From the NCBI RefSeq assembly GCF_907164915.1, contig NC_061870.1:6161714-6225713 (forward strand): DNA of 64,000 nt, given 5' to 3'. Position numbers and translations under genes: made by a program. Below are positions 45,441 through 56,114 of this stretch, piece after piece. The first letter of the stretch is position 1. Each line of letters begins with the position of its first letter. Below the pieces are notes generated by a model that saw only the letters and a program-made list of their open reading frames with translations, did not search any database and had not been told where the DNA came from. The DNA is from Impatiens glandulifera (Eukaryota > Streptophyta > Magnoliopsida > Ericales > Balsaminaceae).

Positions 45441-45569
45441 TCTCTCTCTTCTAGATCCAGAGTTGTCTCCAAGATAGCTTAACATCTTCTTAAGTAACCC
45501 AAATATTCAAGTCTACTCAGCAAATCTCCACATTGACTTGAATACTCTCATTGTTACAAACCATAATAG

Positions 45570-46265
45570 TACAGACACATTAATCAATTCTAGATGTGAC
45601 CTAAATGCATTTGTCAATACCAGAGATGGCCCAAATATATTTATTAATACCAAAGATAACCCAAATATATTAGTCAATTTCAGATGTGGCCCAGATGCAA
45701 TAGTTAATGTCAAAGATGGCCCAAATACATTAGTCAATGTCAGATGTGGCCCAGATACATTAGTCAATGTCCGATGTGGCCCAAATGCATTAGTCAATGC
45801 CACAATTTTCCCAGATGCATTAGTCAATGCCAGAGATGGCCCGGATGCATTAGTCAATGTAAGAGATGGCCCGGATGCATTAGTCAATGTCATAGATGGC
45901 CCGGATGCATTAGTCAATGCCAGAGATGACCCAAATACATTAATCAATGCTAGAGTTGGCCCGGATGCATTAGTCAATGCCAGAGTTGGCCTGAATGCAT
46001 TAATCAATGTCAGAGATGGCCCGGATGCATTAGCCAATGCCAGAGATAGCCTGAATGCATTAGTCAATGTCAGAGATAGTTCGGAGACATTAGTCAATGC
46101 CAGAGGTGGCCCGGATGCATTAATCAATACTAGAGTTGGCTCGGATGCATTAGTCAATGCCAGAGATGGCCCAGATGCATTAGTCAATGCAAGAGATGAC
46201 CCGAATACATTAGTCAATGTCAGAGATGGCCCGAATGCATTAGTCAATGCTAGTGGTGGCCTAAA
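45570..46265. repeat. 30-bp tandem array, about 23 copies
   Basis: The unit is close to GATGGCCCGGATGCATTAGT then CAATGCCAGA. It is clearly related to the 28-bp unit next to it: the first 28-bp units have intermediate sequence with GTCAATGCA. Since 30 is a multiple of 3, long frames are open on both strands (259 codons plus, 244 codons minus) encoding 10-residue repeats such as GPSLALTNAS on minus. Confidence 0.9.
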
Positions 46266-46454
46266 TGATCTACTACATCTCTCTTCTAGATTTAGAGTTG
46301 TCTCTAAAACAACTTAACAGCTCCTTTATTCACCCCAAGTATTCAAGTCGGCTTAATAAATCTCCACCTTGACTTGAATACTCCCATTTATGTAAATCAT
46401 TGTGCAACTTCAGAACCGAATACAATATCTTCATAGGTGAATGGTTCTGACGTA

Positions 46455-47010
46455 TTCAGCTCCTCCAAAATGGAAATCTCAACGATTGTTTTGCTCCTAC
46501 CGATAACTTCAGCAACCCCATAAGCCCTATCGTTTTTGTAGAGCCCGCATCTTGAACTCCCAGAATGACAATCTCAAATGTTGTCCTACTTCTACTGATA
46601 ACTTCAGTAAGCAATAAGCCATATCGTTATAGTAGAGCCCGCATCTTCATCTGCCATATTATCCTCTCTTCTAGAATGACAATCCCAACGGTTGTTTTTG
46701 TTCCTGTTGACAACTTCAGCGACCCCCATAAGCCTTGTTGTTTCAGTGAAGCCCGCATCTTCATCTATCACATTATCTTCTCCTCCAGATTGACAATCTT
46801 AACGGTTGTTCTGCTCTTACCAATAACTTCAGCAACACCATAAACCTTGTTGTTTTAGTAGAGCGTGTATCTTGATCTGCCACATTATCTTCTCCTCCGG
46901 AATGACAATATCAATGGTTATTTATGCTTCTGTTGACAACTTTAGCGACCTCCATAAGCCCTGTTGTTTCAGCAAAGCTCGCATCTTAATTCTTACTACT
47001 GCCATCTCAA
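46455..47010. repeat. About 113-bp tandem array, 5 copies
   Basis: Each unit begins near GAATGACAATCTCAA(C)GG and contains GATAACTTCAGCAACCCCAT, then AAGCCCTGTTGTTT and GAGCCCGCATCTTGATCTGC. Copies diverge by an estimated 15-25%. Confidence 0.85.
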
Positions 47011-47055
47011 TTGAAAGAACAAACAATCGAATAACCTGAAGCTTTGATACTAGTT

Positions 47056-48827
47056 TGTTGTAACGGAACACATGAGATGACGTAAGCAATAAAGAACAAC
47101 ACAGATTTTAACGTGGTTCACCAAGATAAAACTTGGCTACGTCCACCAGAAAGAGATAATCTTATTAGGAGATCAGAACAAAGATTACAACCGTATAAAC
47201 TAGGGTTATGACACGAGTTTATATAACACTCGGTCCCCCGAAACCCTAACAGTTACAGAACTGGGACTGGAAACGATGCTCTCAAGGCAAAGACTTCAAC
47301 TTTTTGAAGTGCCCGACTGCACCTTTAAATAGTCTTCAACTAGGTTGTTGAAAAAATTAAGTAAGTTAATTTTTGAACCGGCCACACACTACAATTTTTG
47401 AATATTTATTCTAAATAATCAAAAAGGGAGAAATTGTTAGAAAAATTAAGAAAGTTAATTTTTAACGGCCAGAGAACTAAACTAATCTTAACTTTCATGT
47501 GCAGGAACAGACCAAGTCGTATAAACCGGTTGGAGACCGCATAAACCGGCTGGAGAATATACCAAAGTAATCCGACTCTAGATGATCAAGTCATGATCAA
47601 GAGGAACCGGCTTCAACACTTCAACCAGACCGGCTAGCAAAGAAAAGTTCACATTCCATCCGGATCACATTACGAGAAGATTAACCGGAAACTCTAAATT
47701 ACAAGATGACGTAATATGATGAAATAGATGCTTCTTAGGAAAATTCAAGAAGATAAGATCTGGATCAGAAGAATGCGATAAAAACAATGATGATTTGCTT
47801 ATCCAAAGATCCGAATCAGACAGCCGGAAGGTGCATGTTTGACACATGTCCAAAACTGCAAAGCCGGTTATATCATCAATACCTGACCGGTATATGCATG
47901 CTTGCCAAGTGTCAGAAAGATGAAACGTGCATTCAACATCTCTGAACCGGTGTGGTTTTCAAACTGACCAATCCTACGGTGAGAGAAGAAGATGACCGTT
48001 AGGATATCATCTACTATAAAAGGAAGACGAAGTGACTTCATTTATTACGGTTCTAAAATATTTAAGAGAGAGAAAGAAATCTCACGCGCGATCCTAAATT
48101 GTTGTTTCATTTACCGAAAGCATTGTCGCTATAATGTGTTATTTGTATTACATCAGAGTGAAGTGGTGTAACCGGCGAGTTAAGCTCGTCCGACATTGTG
48201 AGTGTTGTAACTTTCAAAGTTAGTGGAGATCCTTCTCATAATCTGAGAAGAAGGGGTGACGTAGGAGGGTTTGCTCCGAACATCCATAAAAAATCTTGTC
48301 TCGTGTCTTTTTCTTATTTCCTACTTACTCACTTAAAACTGAACCAATACTAACCAAAATATAATCCTATTCCTTAATCAAAATCGGTCTATTCATACTC
48401 CTTAAACCGACTTCTCATAAACATAATCCAAGTCGTGTGTGTTGCTTCAAACTGAAATAGACATTTCCGCCCTTGAACCCAGTTCAAGAGTCTGTGACAG
48501 TTTGCGCAGAGTTAATAACGGTTGTAGTCTCTAACCGAACTATCACCAATCAGAGCGTGTGTTGTGTTGTAACCGGTCAACCCTTCAAAACCGGAACCCC
48601 GATCCTCCAAGGGAGATCCCGATCCTAACAAGGTCAACACAATATTTTGGCAAATAATCTCTAAAATACTATCACAATATTTTCCTAGTTATATTACCAT
48701 AATAAAGATCATATTTCCTTTTGTGTTAATCTTATTTCCTTAAATCAAGATTACACACCAAAAAGATATACTTTCATTTTGTTCATTATTCTTTTTCCTT
48801 ACATCATCAATTCAAGACATCTCAACA
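47056..48827 (-). repeat. Element B 5' LTR, interrupted by H
   Basis: Parts 47056-47345 and 48635-48827 together match 44420-44903. Confidence 0.9.
47342..48634 (+). mobile_element. Element H: deleted Sirevirus-like element (F family) inside B's LTR
   Basis: The insert 47346-48630 sits between two copies of AGGT (47342-47345, 48631-48634). It begins with an LTR-start-like stretch (TGTTGAAAAAATTAAG), reaches a polypurine tract at 47421-47433 (AAAAAGGGAGAAA) and continues as a full LTR from 47435 (TGTTAGAAAAATTAAG) to 48630 (CCCGATCCTAACA, 1196 bp). No coding region remains. The LTR end (CCGATCCTAACA) and body with ACCGGTT-type words resemble element F's LTR. The conserved motif is at 48246-48290. 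Confidence 0.8.
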
Positions 48828-48832
48828 AGCAC

Positions 48833-49408
48833 GTCAAGATTCAGTTGACTTCGACTGTTAGGACGAAAGAACAACAGAAGCAATCTAATTTCTTATGGGA
48901 AAAAATGAGTTTTTCAATCACTTATGCACCATCTCCTAGGTCCCTATTTTAAGATGTTAAATTAGAGAGTCGGGGAAAAAGAAAACCAAAAGACCATCTT
49001 TTGGCATTCCTCCGTTTTGCAATTAATATTTATGATAAAAGTTTTATTTCCTAAATAAAATTTATTTCAAATCATTATATTCATAATTAATTTGATATAT
49101 CACATTTCCATAATCAATTTATCAGGGTTAATTATTTTATTTCATAAATAACATATTATTTTTAATTATTAATAATATCTAATATATTATTAATAATAGA
49201 ATTTCATTCCCATTAATCTATTCTGCCAACTCTAAGTGTGTGACCTCATAGGACCCAATTATAATAGCTATGGGTTTAACCCCATTAATCGTAGTTGGCT
49301 TCTAGCAAAGCACTGCGACTCCTAACATAATCAAATTAAATTATCACTGTTAATTGTCCTATCCAGGTTTAGTCATTGCACATTAAATTAAATGACATAT
49401 TTCCTTCA
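48833..49408 (-). repeat. Element E 3' LTR, right fragment
   Basis: Ends ACATATTTCCTTCA at 49408, followed directly by a polypurine tract (minus GGACAAGTGGGAGAT, 49409-49423). Together with 44331-44414 it would form an LTR of roughly 660 bp. Confidence 0.65.
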
Positions 49409-49423
49409 ATCTCCCACTTGTCC

Positions 49424-50239
49424 TTAAACAAGTGTGCAATATAAGATACTTTTGTCTCTTAATATCTTATTTAATGATACGGTGATATTCAAATCCTTTA
49501 TCAAATATGTTTCTTGAACTTTGAGTTCGAACTGTCAATAAAACGGATGATTCAAGTAATTTATCCGAGTATGGCCATGCATTTTCAGTTCTTACCCTTC
49601 AAGTGACCGAGACACCATTCCTTTCCAATGTATCATGTTATACACGAAGTATGAGGACTTCTCCAGTCTTGTATGAGTATCGCTCCAACTCAATTTTTAG
49701 CAATCCCATCAACTGTTTTTATAACTCCCTTTTACGGAAGTGTTTAATAGTGTCAAAGAAATACCAATAATCAAGAGAGACCATAACATACTCATGTCTG
49801 AGGAATCTACTAAGCATGATTTTACTTAAAATTCTACAAATTTTGAAGATTCTTAAGCCGGTCAGTCTTACATGTATCCTCCATACACAGATATGTAAAT
49901 GACTAGACACCTCCATGTCTCTATAGGCCATGAAACCTAGCACTATCAGTCAACTTACAATATAGTTACACATAAAATCATCTATGTCCATTTGATGATT
50001 TCGATCTTTAGACATTTAATAATTCAAAACTTCATTTCGCTTAATGAGGTTTCATTCACCAAAACACTTAAGTTGATCTCATTTGTTAATAATGAATTAT
50101 TTGGACATATTATTCAATATTAATTAGAACAATATATAAATAAGAACTAAATACCATATATCATAAAATTATTAAGTCAAACATAGAACTAGTGTCAAAC
50201 ACTTATAAAATCTCAATTAGTACAAAAGCAAAATCAAAG
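49424..50239. other. Non-coding 3' region of element E
   Basis: Between RNase H and the polypurine tract of E. Short open frames here (for example 49719-49943) show no domain. Confidence 0.5.
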
Positions 50240-50719
50240 CTATTCTCCAATTTGCTTGAGACCGTTAGCCCTAGTATGACTTTTATGCTTGGGTCTAGAC
50301 ATAGGTTTAGTCAATAGATCTGCAATGTTGTTATCAGTATGCACCTTACACATCCTAATATCACCCATATTGATGATGTGGAGAATAAGGTGATATTTTC
50401 TCATAACGTGTCTGGATTTGGAGCTCGAACTCGGTTCCTTTGCCTGGGTTATGACACCATTGTTGTCACAATAGATGTCAATAGGCCTTGAAATTCTATG
50501 AACAACATCGAGTTCATCAAGGAACTTCCTTATCCAAACGACCTCCTTTGTTGCTTCACTAGAAGCAATGTACTCAGCTTCTATTGTGGAATCTGCTACT
50601 ATATCCTGTTTAGAGCTTTTCCAGCTCACAACTCCTCCATTAAGGATAAAGACATAACCCGATTGTGACTCAAAGTCATCCCGGTCAGTCTGAAAGCTCG
50701 CATCAGTATATCCTTGCAC
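50240..50719 (-). pseudogene. Element E RNase H (159 codons)
   Basis: Copia-type RNase H with YTDASFQTDRDDFESQSGYV, SWKSSKQDIVADSTIEAEYI, ASSEATKEVVWIRKFLDEL and YCDNNGVITQAKEP, ending in DLLTKPMSRPKH. It is open, but the upstream connection to RT (50720-51030) is broken. It differs in sequence from C and D, so E is another copia lineage. Confidence 0.8.
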
Positions 50720-51031
50720 AATTAATTTCTCATCTCCCCCATATACTAATAAATCATCCTTGGTCCTTCTTAAGTACTTAAGGATATTCTTAGCTGCACT
50801 CTAGTGTACTTCTCTAGGATTTGATTGGTATCTGCTACACATGCTCAAAGCATATGCAACATCTGGACGTGTACATATCATGGCATACATGATAGATCAT
50901 ATAGCAGAAGCATGTGGAATCTTGGTCGTTTTCTCAAGCTCAGCAAGTATATTAGGACATTGCGTCTTGCTAAGATATACACCATGTTGAATGGGTAAAA
51001 ACCACTTCTTAGAATCTTGCATCTTGAATCT

Positions 51032-52018
51032 TTAAAGAATCTTATCAATATAAGTTCCTTGACTTAATCCAAGTAGCCTTTTACATTTATCTTTATAGAT
51101 CTTGATTCCAAGTATGTACTCGACATTTTCTAAGTCTTTCATTGAGAAACATTTCTTCATCCATTCTTTAACGAACTCTAGTATCGGAATGTCATTCACA
51201 ATAAGTAGTATGTCATCCACATACAGAACTAAGAATGCTACTTTACTTCCACTAAACTTCTTGTAAACACAAGGATCTTCTTCGCATCTAATGAATTCAA
51301 ATTCTTTAATCTTTTCATCAAATCGAATGTTCTAACTCCTAGATGCTTTCTTAAGTCCATAAATATACTTCTTAAGCTTGCATACTTTCCCAGCATGTTT
51401 TGGATCTTCAAAACCATCAGGTTGTGTCATGTACACATCCTCTTCTAAAAAACCATTTAGAAAAGCTATTTTGACATCCATTTGCCATATCTCATGGTCA
51501 TAATATACAGCAATGGCTAGAATTATCCTAATGGATCTAATCATAACAACTAGTGAAAATGTCTCATCATAGTCAATACCATAAATTTGTCTAAAACCTT
51601 TGACAACTAATCTTGCCTTGTAAATAGTTACATTTCCATTTTTGTCATTTTTAAGTTTGAAAATCCATTTGCTTCCTATGGGTTTAACCCCATTTGGAAA
51701 ATCTATCAAGTTCCATACTTGATTTTCAAACATCGAATCCATTTTGGACCTCATGGCTTCAAGCCATTTATTGGAGTCTGGACCCATCAATGCTTGATTA
51801 TAGGTAGAAGGCTCGTTATGTTCTAACATAAGAACATCAAGACTTACATTTAAGATAAAATCATTGTAACGTCTTGGCATAATCTTTTGCCTTTCCGATC
51901 TACGATTGGGTTCAACTTGTTCAACAACTGAATCCGGAATGTGATCCACAACAATTTGCAAATCCTCTTGTTCTGGTTCTTGGATGATCTGAGGTCCTAT
52001 GCCATCAAAAGTAATCAT
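51032..52018 (-). pseudogene. Element E reverse transcriptase, broken
   Basis: The first half (52018-51332) has an acidic linker, SNKWLEAMRSKMDSMFENQV, SKWIFKLKNDKNGN, ARLVVKGFRQIYGIDYDETF and QMDVKIAFLNGFLEEDVYM, ending in KKYIYGLKKASRS. After a frame break the catalytic region is seen as VDDILLIVND (about 51230-51200), continuing MKDLENVEYILGIKIYKDK (51220-51032). At least two breaks. Confidence 0.8.
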
Positions 52019-52048
52019 ATCATCATCTATATTATCAGAATCATCTTG

Positions 52049-52469
52049 TTATTGAGTTTGTTGTTGTTCATCATCTTGAACTATTTCAAAATGAATATTT
52101 ATCCCACTTGACTTGTTGGAAAGAAACTCTCTTTCCAAAAAGGCACTATCCCTTGCAACAAAAAACTTTTGCTCATTTGGATTGTAGAAGTAATATCCAA
52201 AACTCCCTTTTAGATATCCTATAAAGAAACATTTATTTGATTTTGGGGCAAGTTTAACTGTTTGTAAACGTTTTACATAAGCTTCGCATCCCCAAATTTT
52301 CAAAAAAGATAGCTTTGGAACTTTTCCAATCCATATCTCATATGGAGTTTGGTATATAGTTTTTTATGGAGTCTTGTTTAGTGTTAGTACAGCGGTAGTG
52401 AGGGCATATCCCCAGAAGGATACCGGAAGATTAACAAAACTCATCATTGATCGAACCATTTCTAACAAA
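52049..52469 (-). pseudogene. Element E integrase, C-terminal part, cut by element F
   Basis: From 52469 down, minus reads EMVRSMMSFVNLPVSFWGYA with interruptions, then (52303-52049) KIWGCEAYVKRL, CFFIGYLKGSFGYYFYNP and an end of integrase. The first bases abut the 3' LTR of F at 52475; the rest of E's integrase and gag must lie beyond the right edge of the window. Confidence 0.8.
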
Positions 52470-52474
52470 GTCTT

Positions 52475-53790
52475 TGTTAGGATCTAGGTAGCCGCTGGAG
52501 GACCGGGGGTTGGACCGGTTAGAGGTTCTTACTCGGAGGGTGGTGGTTAATCCGGTTAGAGATTAACACCGGGGTTTCAATACTACACAACCTGTCACAA
52601 ACCCTTGAACTAGGTTCAAGCGCGGAAGAGATTTGCTTTCAGGTTGAAGCGGCACACTTTGTATAATAGACAGAGTCGGTTTCGGATGATGAAGATTAAA
52701 GAGAATGGTGGGTCGGTTTCGGTAACCTGGTGATTCGGCTTAGATAAAGTTAAGTCGGTTATAGTGGTACGGATCGGTTAGATAATGAAACCGGCAGGAA
52801 GTAAATGACAGAACAGATTTTATGGATGTTCGGAGATAAAACTCCTACGTCACCCCTTCCTCTTGAAACCGCGAGAAGGATATTCACTAAGGAATACAAG
52901 TACAATCCGATCGAGACTTATTTCCTGCTCGACAACACCCTTACAATTTATACCGGAATTGTAAGCTACACACCCTAGCACTCAGGCTTTCTCTAGAACA
53001 GCACAGTCTTATTACTTGTAGAATAAATGCTCTTAGAATTTCTCACTTGTCTCACTGTATATCTGTGGCCCAGTATGTCTCTGTGTGTCGCACATTTACT
53101 CTTCTTCAAATGCCCCTTTTATAGGTGAAATATGCCAACGGTCATATTTCACTGCCTTGAATCTGATTGGCTGAGCAGGGGTGCAGATGTTCAGTGATTC
53201 AGAGATTCAGACATGCGGTCGTTTCCTCAGACCTGATGGTCAACCTCAGACCTGGCAGTCTGTTCTTCCGGTATGTAAGACAAACCTGCTAGGTTTGTCT
53301 TTTACTCAATATAGACATTGTCTGTTAGGCAGTTGTCTGTACTTGGGAGATCTCCTTTCTGACTTATCCCGAAGTGGAAAGATCCTGTAGGACTGTCTTC
53401 TGCAGCCTGCAGACTTTCCTCAGACTTGTATGAATATGGAAGTGTTCAGTCTGTTCCTTTGGCATCATTCTCAATAGATACCCGAATTGTCTTCTTGTAC
53501 TTGTCGGTCATTCGACTTAACCGGATGGCTTCCGGTATGGGTGATATAACCGGACTTCTTCCGGTTATTCCTCTGCCTTGTGGCTGGTCGGCTGTCTGAT
53601 ATTTCCGGTTTTAAGCTTTGGCCGACCCTTTCTTTGTGCGGTCATGTTCCAAGTATTCTTGGTCGGTTTACTTGCTTGACCTGCTAGTTTTCTTAGTCGG
53701 TTCTTTTGTTTGTCCGGTCCGGTTCCTTGTTCCTGTATGGAAGATTTATTTAAGTTAGGTTTATATGAACCGGTCTAATTTTATCTAACA
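52475..53790 (-). repeat. Element F 3' LTR (1316 bp)
   Basis: Plus-strand ends TGTTAGGATCTAGGTAGCC and TTTTATCTAACA. It contains the conserved motif at 52818-52863 and several CAGAC/GTCTG palindromes, including a perfect 11-bp-arm hairpin (53277-53287 with 53291-53301, AAGACAAACCT and AGGTTTGTCTT). Confidence 0.9.
52818..52863 (-). promoter_or_regulatory. Conserved LTR motif in F (minus)
   Basis: Minus GGTGACGTAGGAG, spacer TTTTAT, then CTCCGAACATCCATAAA. Same element as at 4531-4573, with a different spacer that keeps GGAG/CTCC pairing. Confidence 0.7.
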
Positions 53791-54149
53791 ATTTCTCCCT
53801 TTTTGATTATTTTATTTAAAATTATCAAAATCATGTAAGTTTGCAAACGTAGGCCGGTTGTTTTGTTTGTCCCGATTTTTGAAACTAACTTAGGAAAAAA
53901 TTTCGAAAAATTTTGAGAGAAATTTTGGAACGGTCTTATCTTTTATCTTATCAATTTCTCCCTTTTTGATTATTTTATTTAAAATTATCAAAACCAAGTA
54001 GATATGCAAAAGAAGGCCGGTTTCAAAAATAGCTTTATATATATGATAGATAACCGAAAATAATATATAGAAATACTAAAACAAGTATAGGTAAAGAAAA
54101 GAGAGCCCCTATTCCGAGTCCGAGAAGTCATATATGTTCCACTTTTTGT
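53791..54149 (-). promoter_or_regulatory. Duplicated polypurine region of element F
   Basis: Minus AATCAAAAAGGGAGAAAT occurs next to the LTR (53791-53808) and again at 53948-53965. The segments upstream of each (AATTTTAAATAAAATAATC) also match. The outer copy is followed by TGATAAGATAAAAG, which resembles the LTR start TGTTAGATAAAATT. Only the inner one adjoins the real LTR. Confidence 0.7.
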
Positions 54150-56105
54150 TCACCGGTTGCAGTCGACTGGCCGGTTCGGAGACTCGTTGTCTTGTAGACC
54201 GGGGCTGCAGGTGTTCTTCATCCTCCTCTTCGACATGAGTAGCCTGTTGCGGTATACTTTCAAAGACCGTTTCAGCAGGTCGGCTATTTGAACTTTCTTT
54301 GAAGGTTCCCTCTTTCGCTTTGTCGAAACTGAAACGGAAGAGGCCGCCTTTTTCTTTTTGTTGTCGTCTGCGAAGCCTTCCAGCCTCCGTCTTTCCCTTT
54401 CTAACCGCGCAGCATCCTTCGCAGCTTGAGCGGCTGCCTTCTTTGCAAGTCCCGGGAACTTGGCATCTTCCCTTCGAATTCGCTCGGCTTCCTCTTCCTC
54501 TTCGGTAAGTTGCGATGGTCGCGGTGCCTCCTTCTCTTGTCTTGCTTCGGCGTCCAGCTCATCCTGGACCTTCTTAGCCACTTGGGCATCAGCCTCTACA
54601 GCCGCGGCATCCGCATTTATCTTAGCCTTCAGCAGTTCGGCGACTTGCGCGGAAAGCGCCTTGAGTTCGGCCTCAAGACCCTCATTTTTCTTCTCAAGTT
54701 CGGAGACCCGTCCGAGTGTTGTGCCGACCAGGTCCCCAGCCACCTCCATCAATCGTTGATCGGTCTCTCTTTCAAGCCGGTCAAAGTTCTCCTTTAACTC
54801 GGAAGTCGTATCTTCCAAAATCACGGTTCGCCTAAGGTGTTTGTTGCGCAGGACCGCCTCTTCCTGTTGATCATCGTCGATTTCTGAGAACCGGTCCTGT
54901 GTTCTATCCAAAAGATACCTTGTGGTGTTGGCGAACTTGAGTGCCGAGCAAACGGTTCTTTGGAATTTCTCCTTCAAAGGGAGAACCTCGAAGTCTTCAA
55001 ACTCTTGAAAGCGGCTCTCAACCCATTCTTTTGTGAAGTCTGATTCGGAGACTTCCGGTTGTGTAAGTGGAGATTGCCCGGTGAGAGGAGGATCCGCCCT
55101 TTCATCGGATTCCTCTGTTGCCGAATTCGCCCTTGGAGGTGTTGGACAGTGATCTGGACTTGTATCAATCCGGGGAGCTGTATAGACCGGTATTTCCCTT
55201 TGACTGTACATTGCCTCCAGCTGGTCAATTTCTTGAATAAGGTCTTCTTTGGCTTTTTCAAGCCTTTCCAACACCAGCGGTGTTAAGGTGTCTTCCGATC
55301 CCACCTCTTCGAACTTTGCCATAATCTTCCGGATGCGTATGGTTAGCTTCCGTAGTTGTGCTCGTGGTTTTAAGGGGTAGGTTCGGTGTAACACCTCTTC
55401 AATGGTATCGAATTTTGTGAGATCCATGACCACGTCCTCCACTCTCTTTAGTCTTTGGAGGCATTCCACGTCTGTGTAGCCCGGTAGGATTTGCCTATAC
55501 GGTTTGCCGAACCGGTGCTCGTGCCATTCCAGGTATAACTCCTCAATCATCTCGGCTCGCTTTTGAGTGCCCTTTAGGAGTTTCAGAGCTACCCTATCGG
55601 CTTCTGCCTCTTCGTCCTCCTTCTCTTCTTCGTTAATTCTTTCGTTACCGCCTTCTTCACCAGCTTCTTCACCGCCTTCGGTGGTCTTAGGATTTGCGTC
55701 AGGACCGGCATTATCGTGGCTCTGGCCCGAATGCTCTTCTTCATTGGCCGATCTTTCGTCATCGGTCTTTTCTGAATCGGTTCTTTCAGAAGGGGAAGCC
55801 GACTCTTCCTCCTCCGTTGGCTGCGGCGGTTCCGAGAAAATTACTTTCTCTTTTCCTTTGCTTTTGGCCTTTTCTTTGGTTGGGGCCGCTTTCTTGCCGG
55901 TTGCCTTCTTTCTGCCACCTGTGGAACCGGGGGCCGGCTGCTTCCTTTCCAGGAATTGTTTGGACCGTATCAGGCTTCTTGAGAAGATGGTGACGCCGGG
56001 ACCGATGTTGAGATTATGATGAAGGAAGATCTTACCGAGAGGAACGGCGTATCCCCAAGACCGGTTTGAGTCCGGTTTCACCATTTCCATCAAATTGTGG
56101 AACAC
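54150..56105 (-). CDS. Accessory ORF 3 of F, long C-terminal part (651 codons)
   Basis: This is the continuation of the N-terminal domain at 56633-56115: the two are in the same frame and separated by one TAG at the position where the homologues have the Trp of VNW. It starts with AKAVFHNLMEMV in that frame, then a Lys/Pro-rich basic part (KKATGKKAAPTKEKAKSKGK), a strongly acidic part (SERTDSEKTDDERSANEEEH), helical sections including ELEKKNEGLEAELKALSAQV and an Ala/Arg/Glu-rich helix near the end, then a Lys-rich tail. A long coiled coil is likely in the second half. No enzyme motif, signal peptide or transmembrane segment is seen. The layout suggests a structural or nucleic-acid-binding role; this is inference. 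Confidence 0.7.
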   Translation of the reverse strand: MFHNLMEMVKPDSNRSWGYAVPLGKIFLHHNLNIGPGVTIFSRSLIRSKQFLERKQPAPGSTGGRKKATGKKAAPTKEKAKSKGKEKVIFSEPPQPTEEEESASPSERTDSEKTDDERSANEEEHSGQSHDNAGPDANPKTTEGGEEAGEEGGNERINEEEKEDEEAEADRVALKLLKGTQKRAEMIEELYLEWHEHRFGKPYRQILPGYTDVECLQRLKRVEDVVMDLTKFDTIEEVLHRTYPLKPRAQLRKLTIRIRKIMAKFEEVGSEDTLTPLVLERLEKAKEDLIQEIDQLEAMYSQREIPVYTAPRIDTSPDHCPTPPRANSATEESDERADPPLTGQSPLTQPEVSESDFTKEWVESRFQEFEDFEVLPLKEKFQRTVCSALKFANTTRYLLDRTQDRFSEIDDDQQEEAVLRNKHLRRTVILEDTTSELKENFDRLERETDQRLMEVAGDLVGTTLGRVSELEKKNEGLEAELKALSAQVAELLKAKINADAAAVEADAQVAKKVQDELDAEARQEKEAPRPSQLTEEEEEAERIRREDAKFPGLAKKAAAQAAKDAARLERERRRLEGFADDNKKKKAASSVSVSTKRKREPSKKVQIADLLKRSLKVYRNRLLMSKRRMKNTCSPGLQDNESPNRPVDCNR

Positions 56106-56114
56106 TGCCTTCGC

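Larger units (their letters stand above)
44415..48832 (-). mobile_element. Element B: non-coding LTR element filled with tandem repeats
   Basis: LTRs are 44420-44903 (484 bp) and 47056-48827, the second interrupted by H; with H removed it is 483 bp. The flanks read AGCTC (44415-44419) and AGCAC (48828-48832), a 5-bp duplication with one change. The primer-binding region is at 47041-47055 (minus AACTAGTATCAAAGC) and the polypurine tract at 44904-44917 (minus TCAAGGTGGAGATT), so the orientation is minus. The internal 2.15 kb has no gag or pol pattern and consists mostly of 28-, 30- and about 113-bp repeats. It is a non-autonomous element of the LARD/TRIM kind. Confidence 0.85.

Noticed and set aside
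45011..46265. Repeat-protein genes on either strand
   Set aside because: Frames are open only because of tandem unit structure and on both strands at once; no start context, domain or promoter.
54299..56019. Several plus-strand ORFs of 69-150 codons opposite accessory ORF 3
   Set aside because: Antisense shadows caused by the codon bias of the minus-strand frame (Ser/Leu-rich, no domain).
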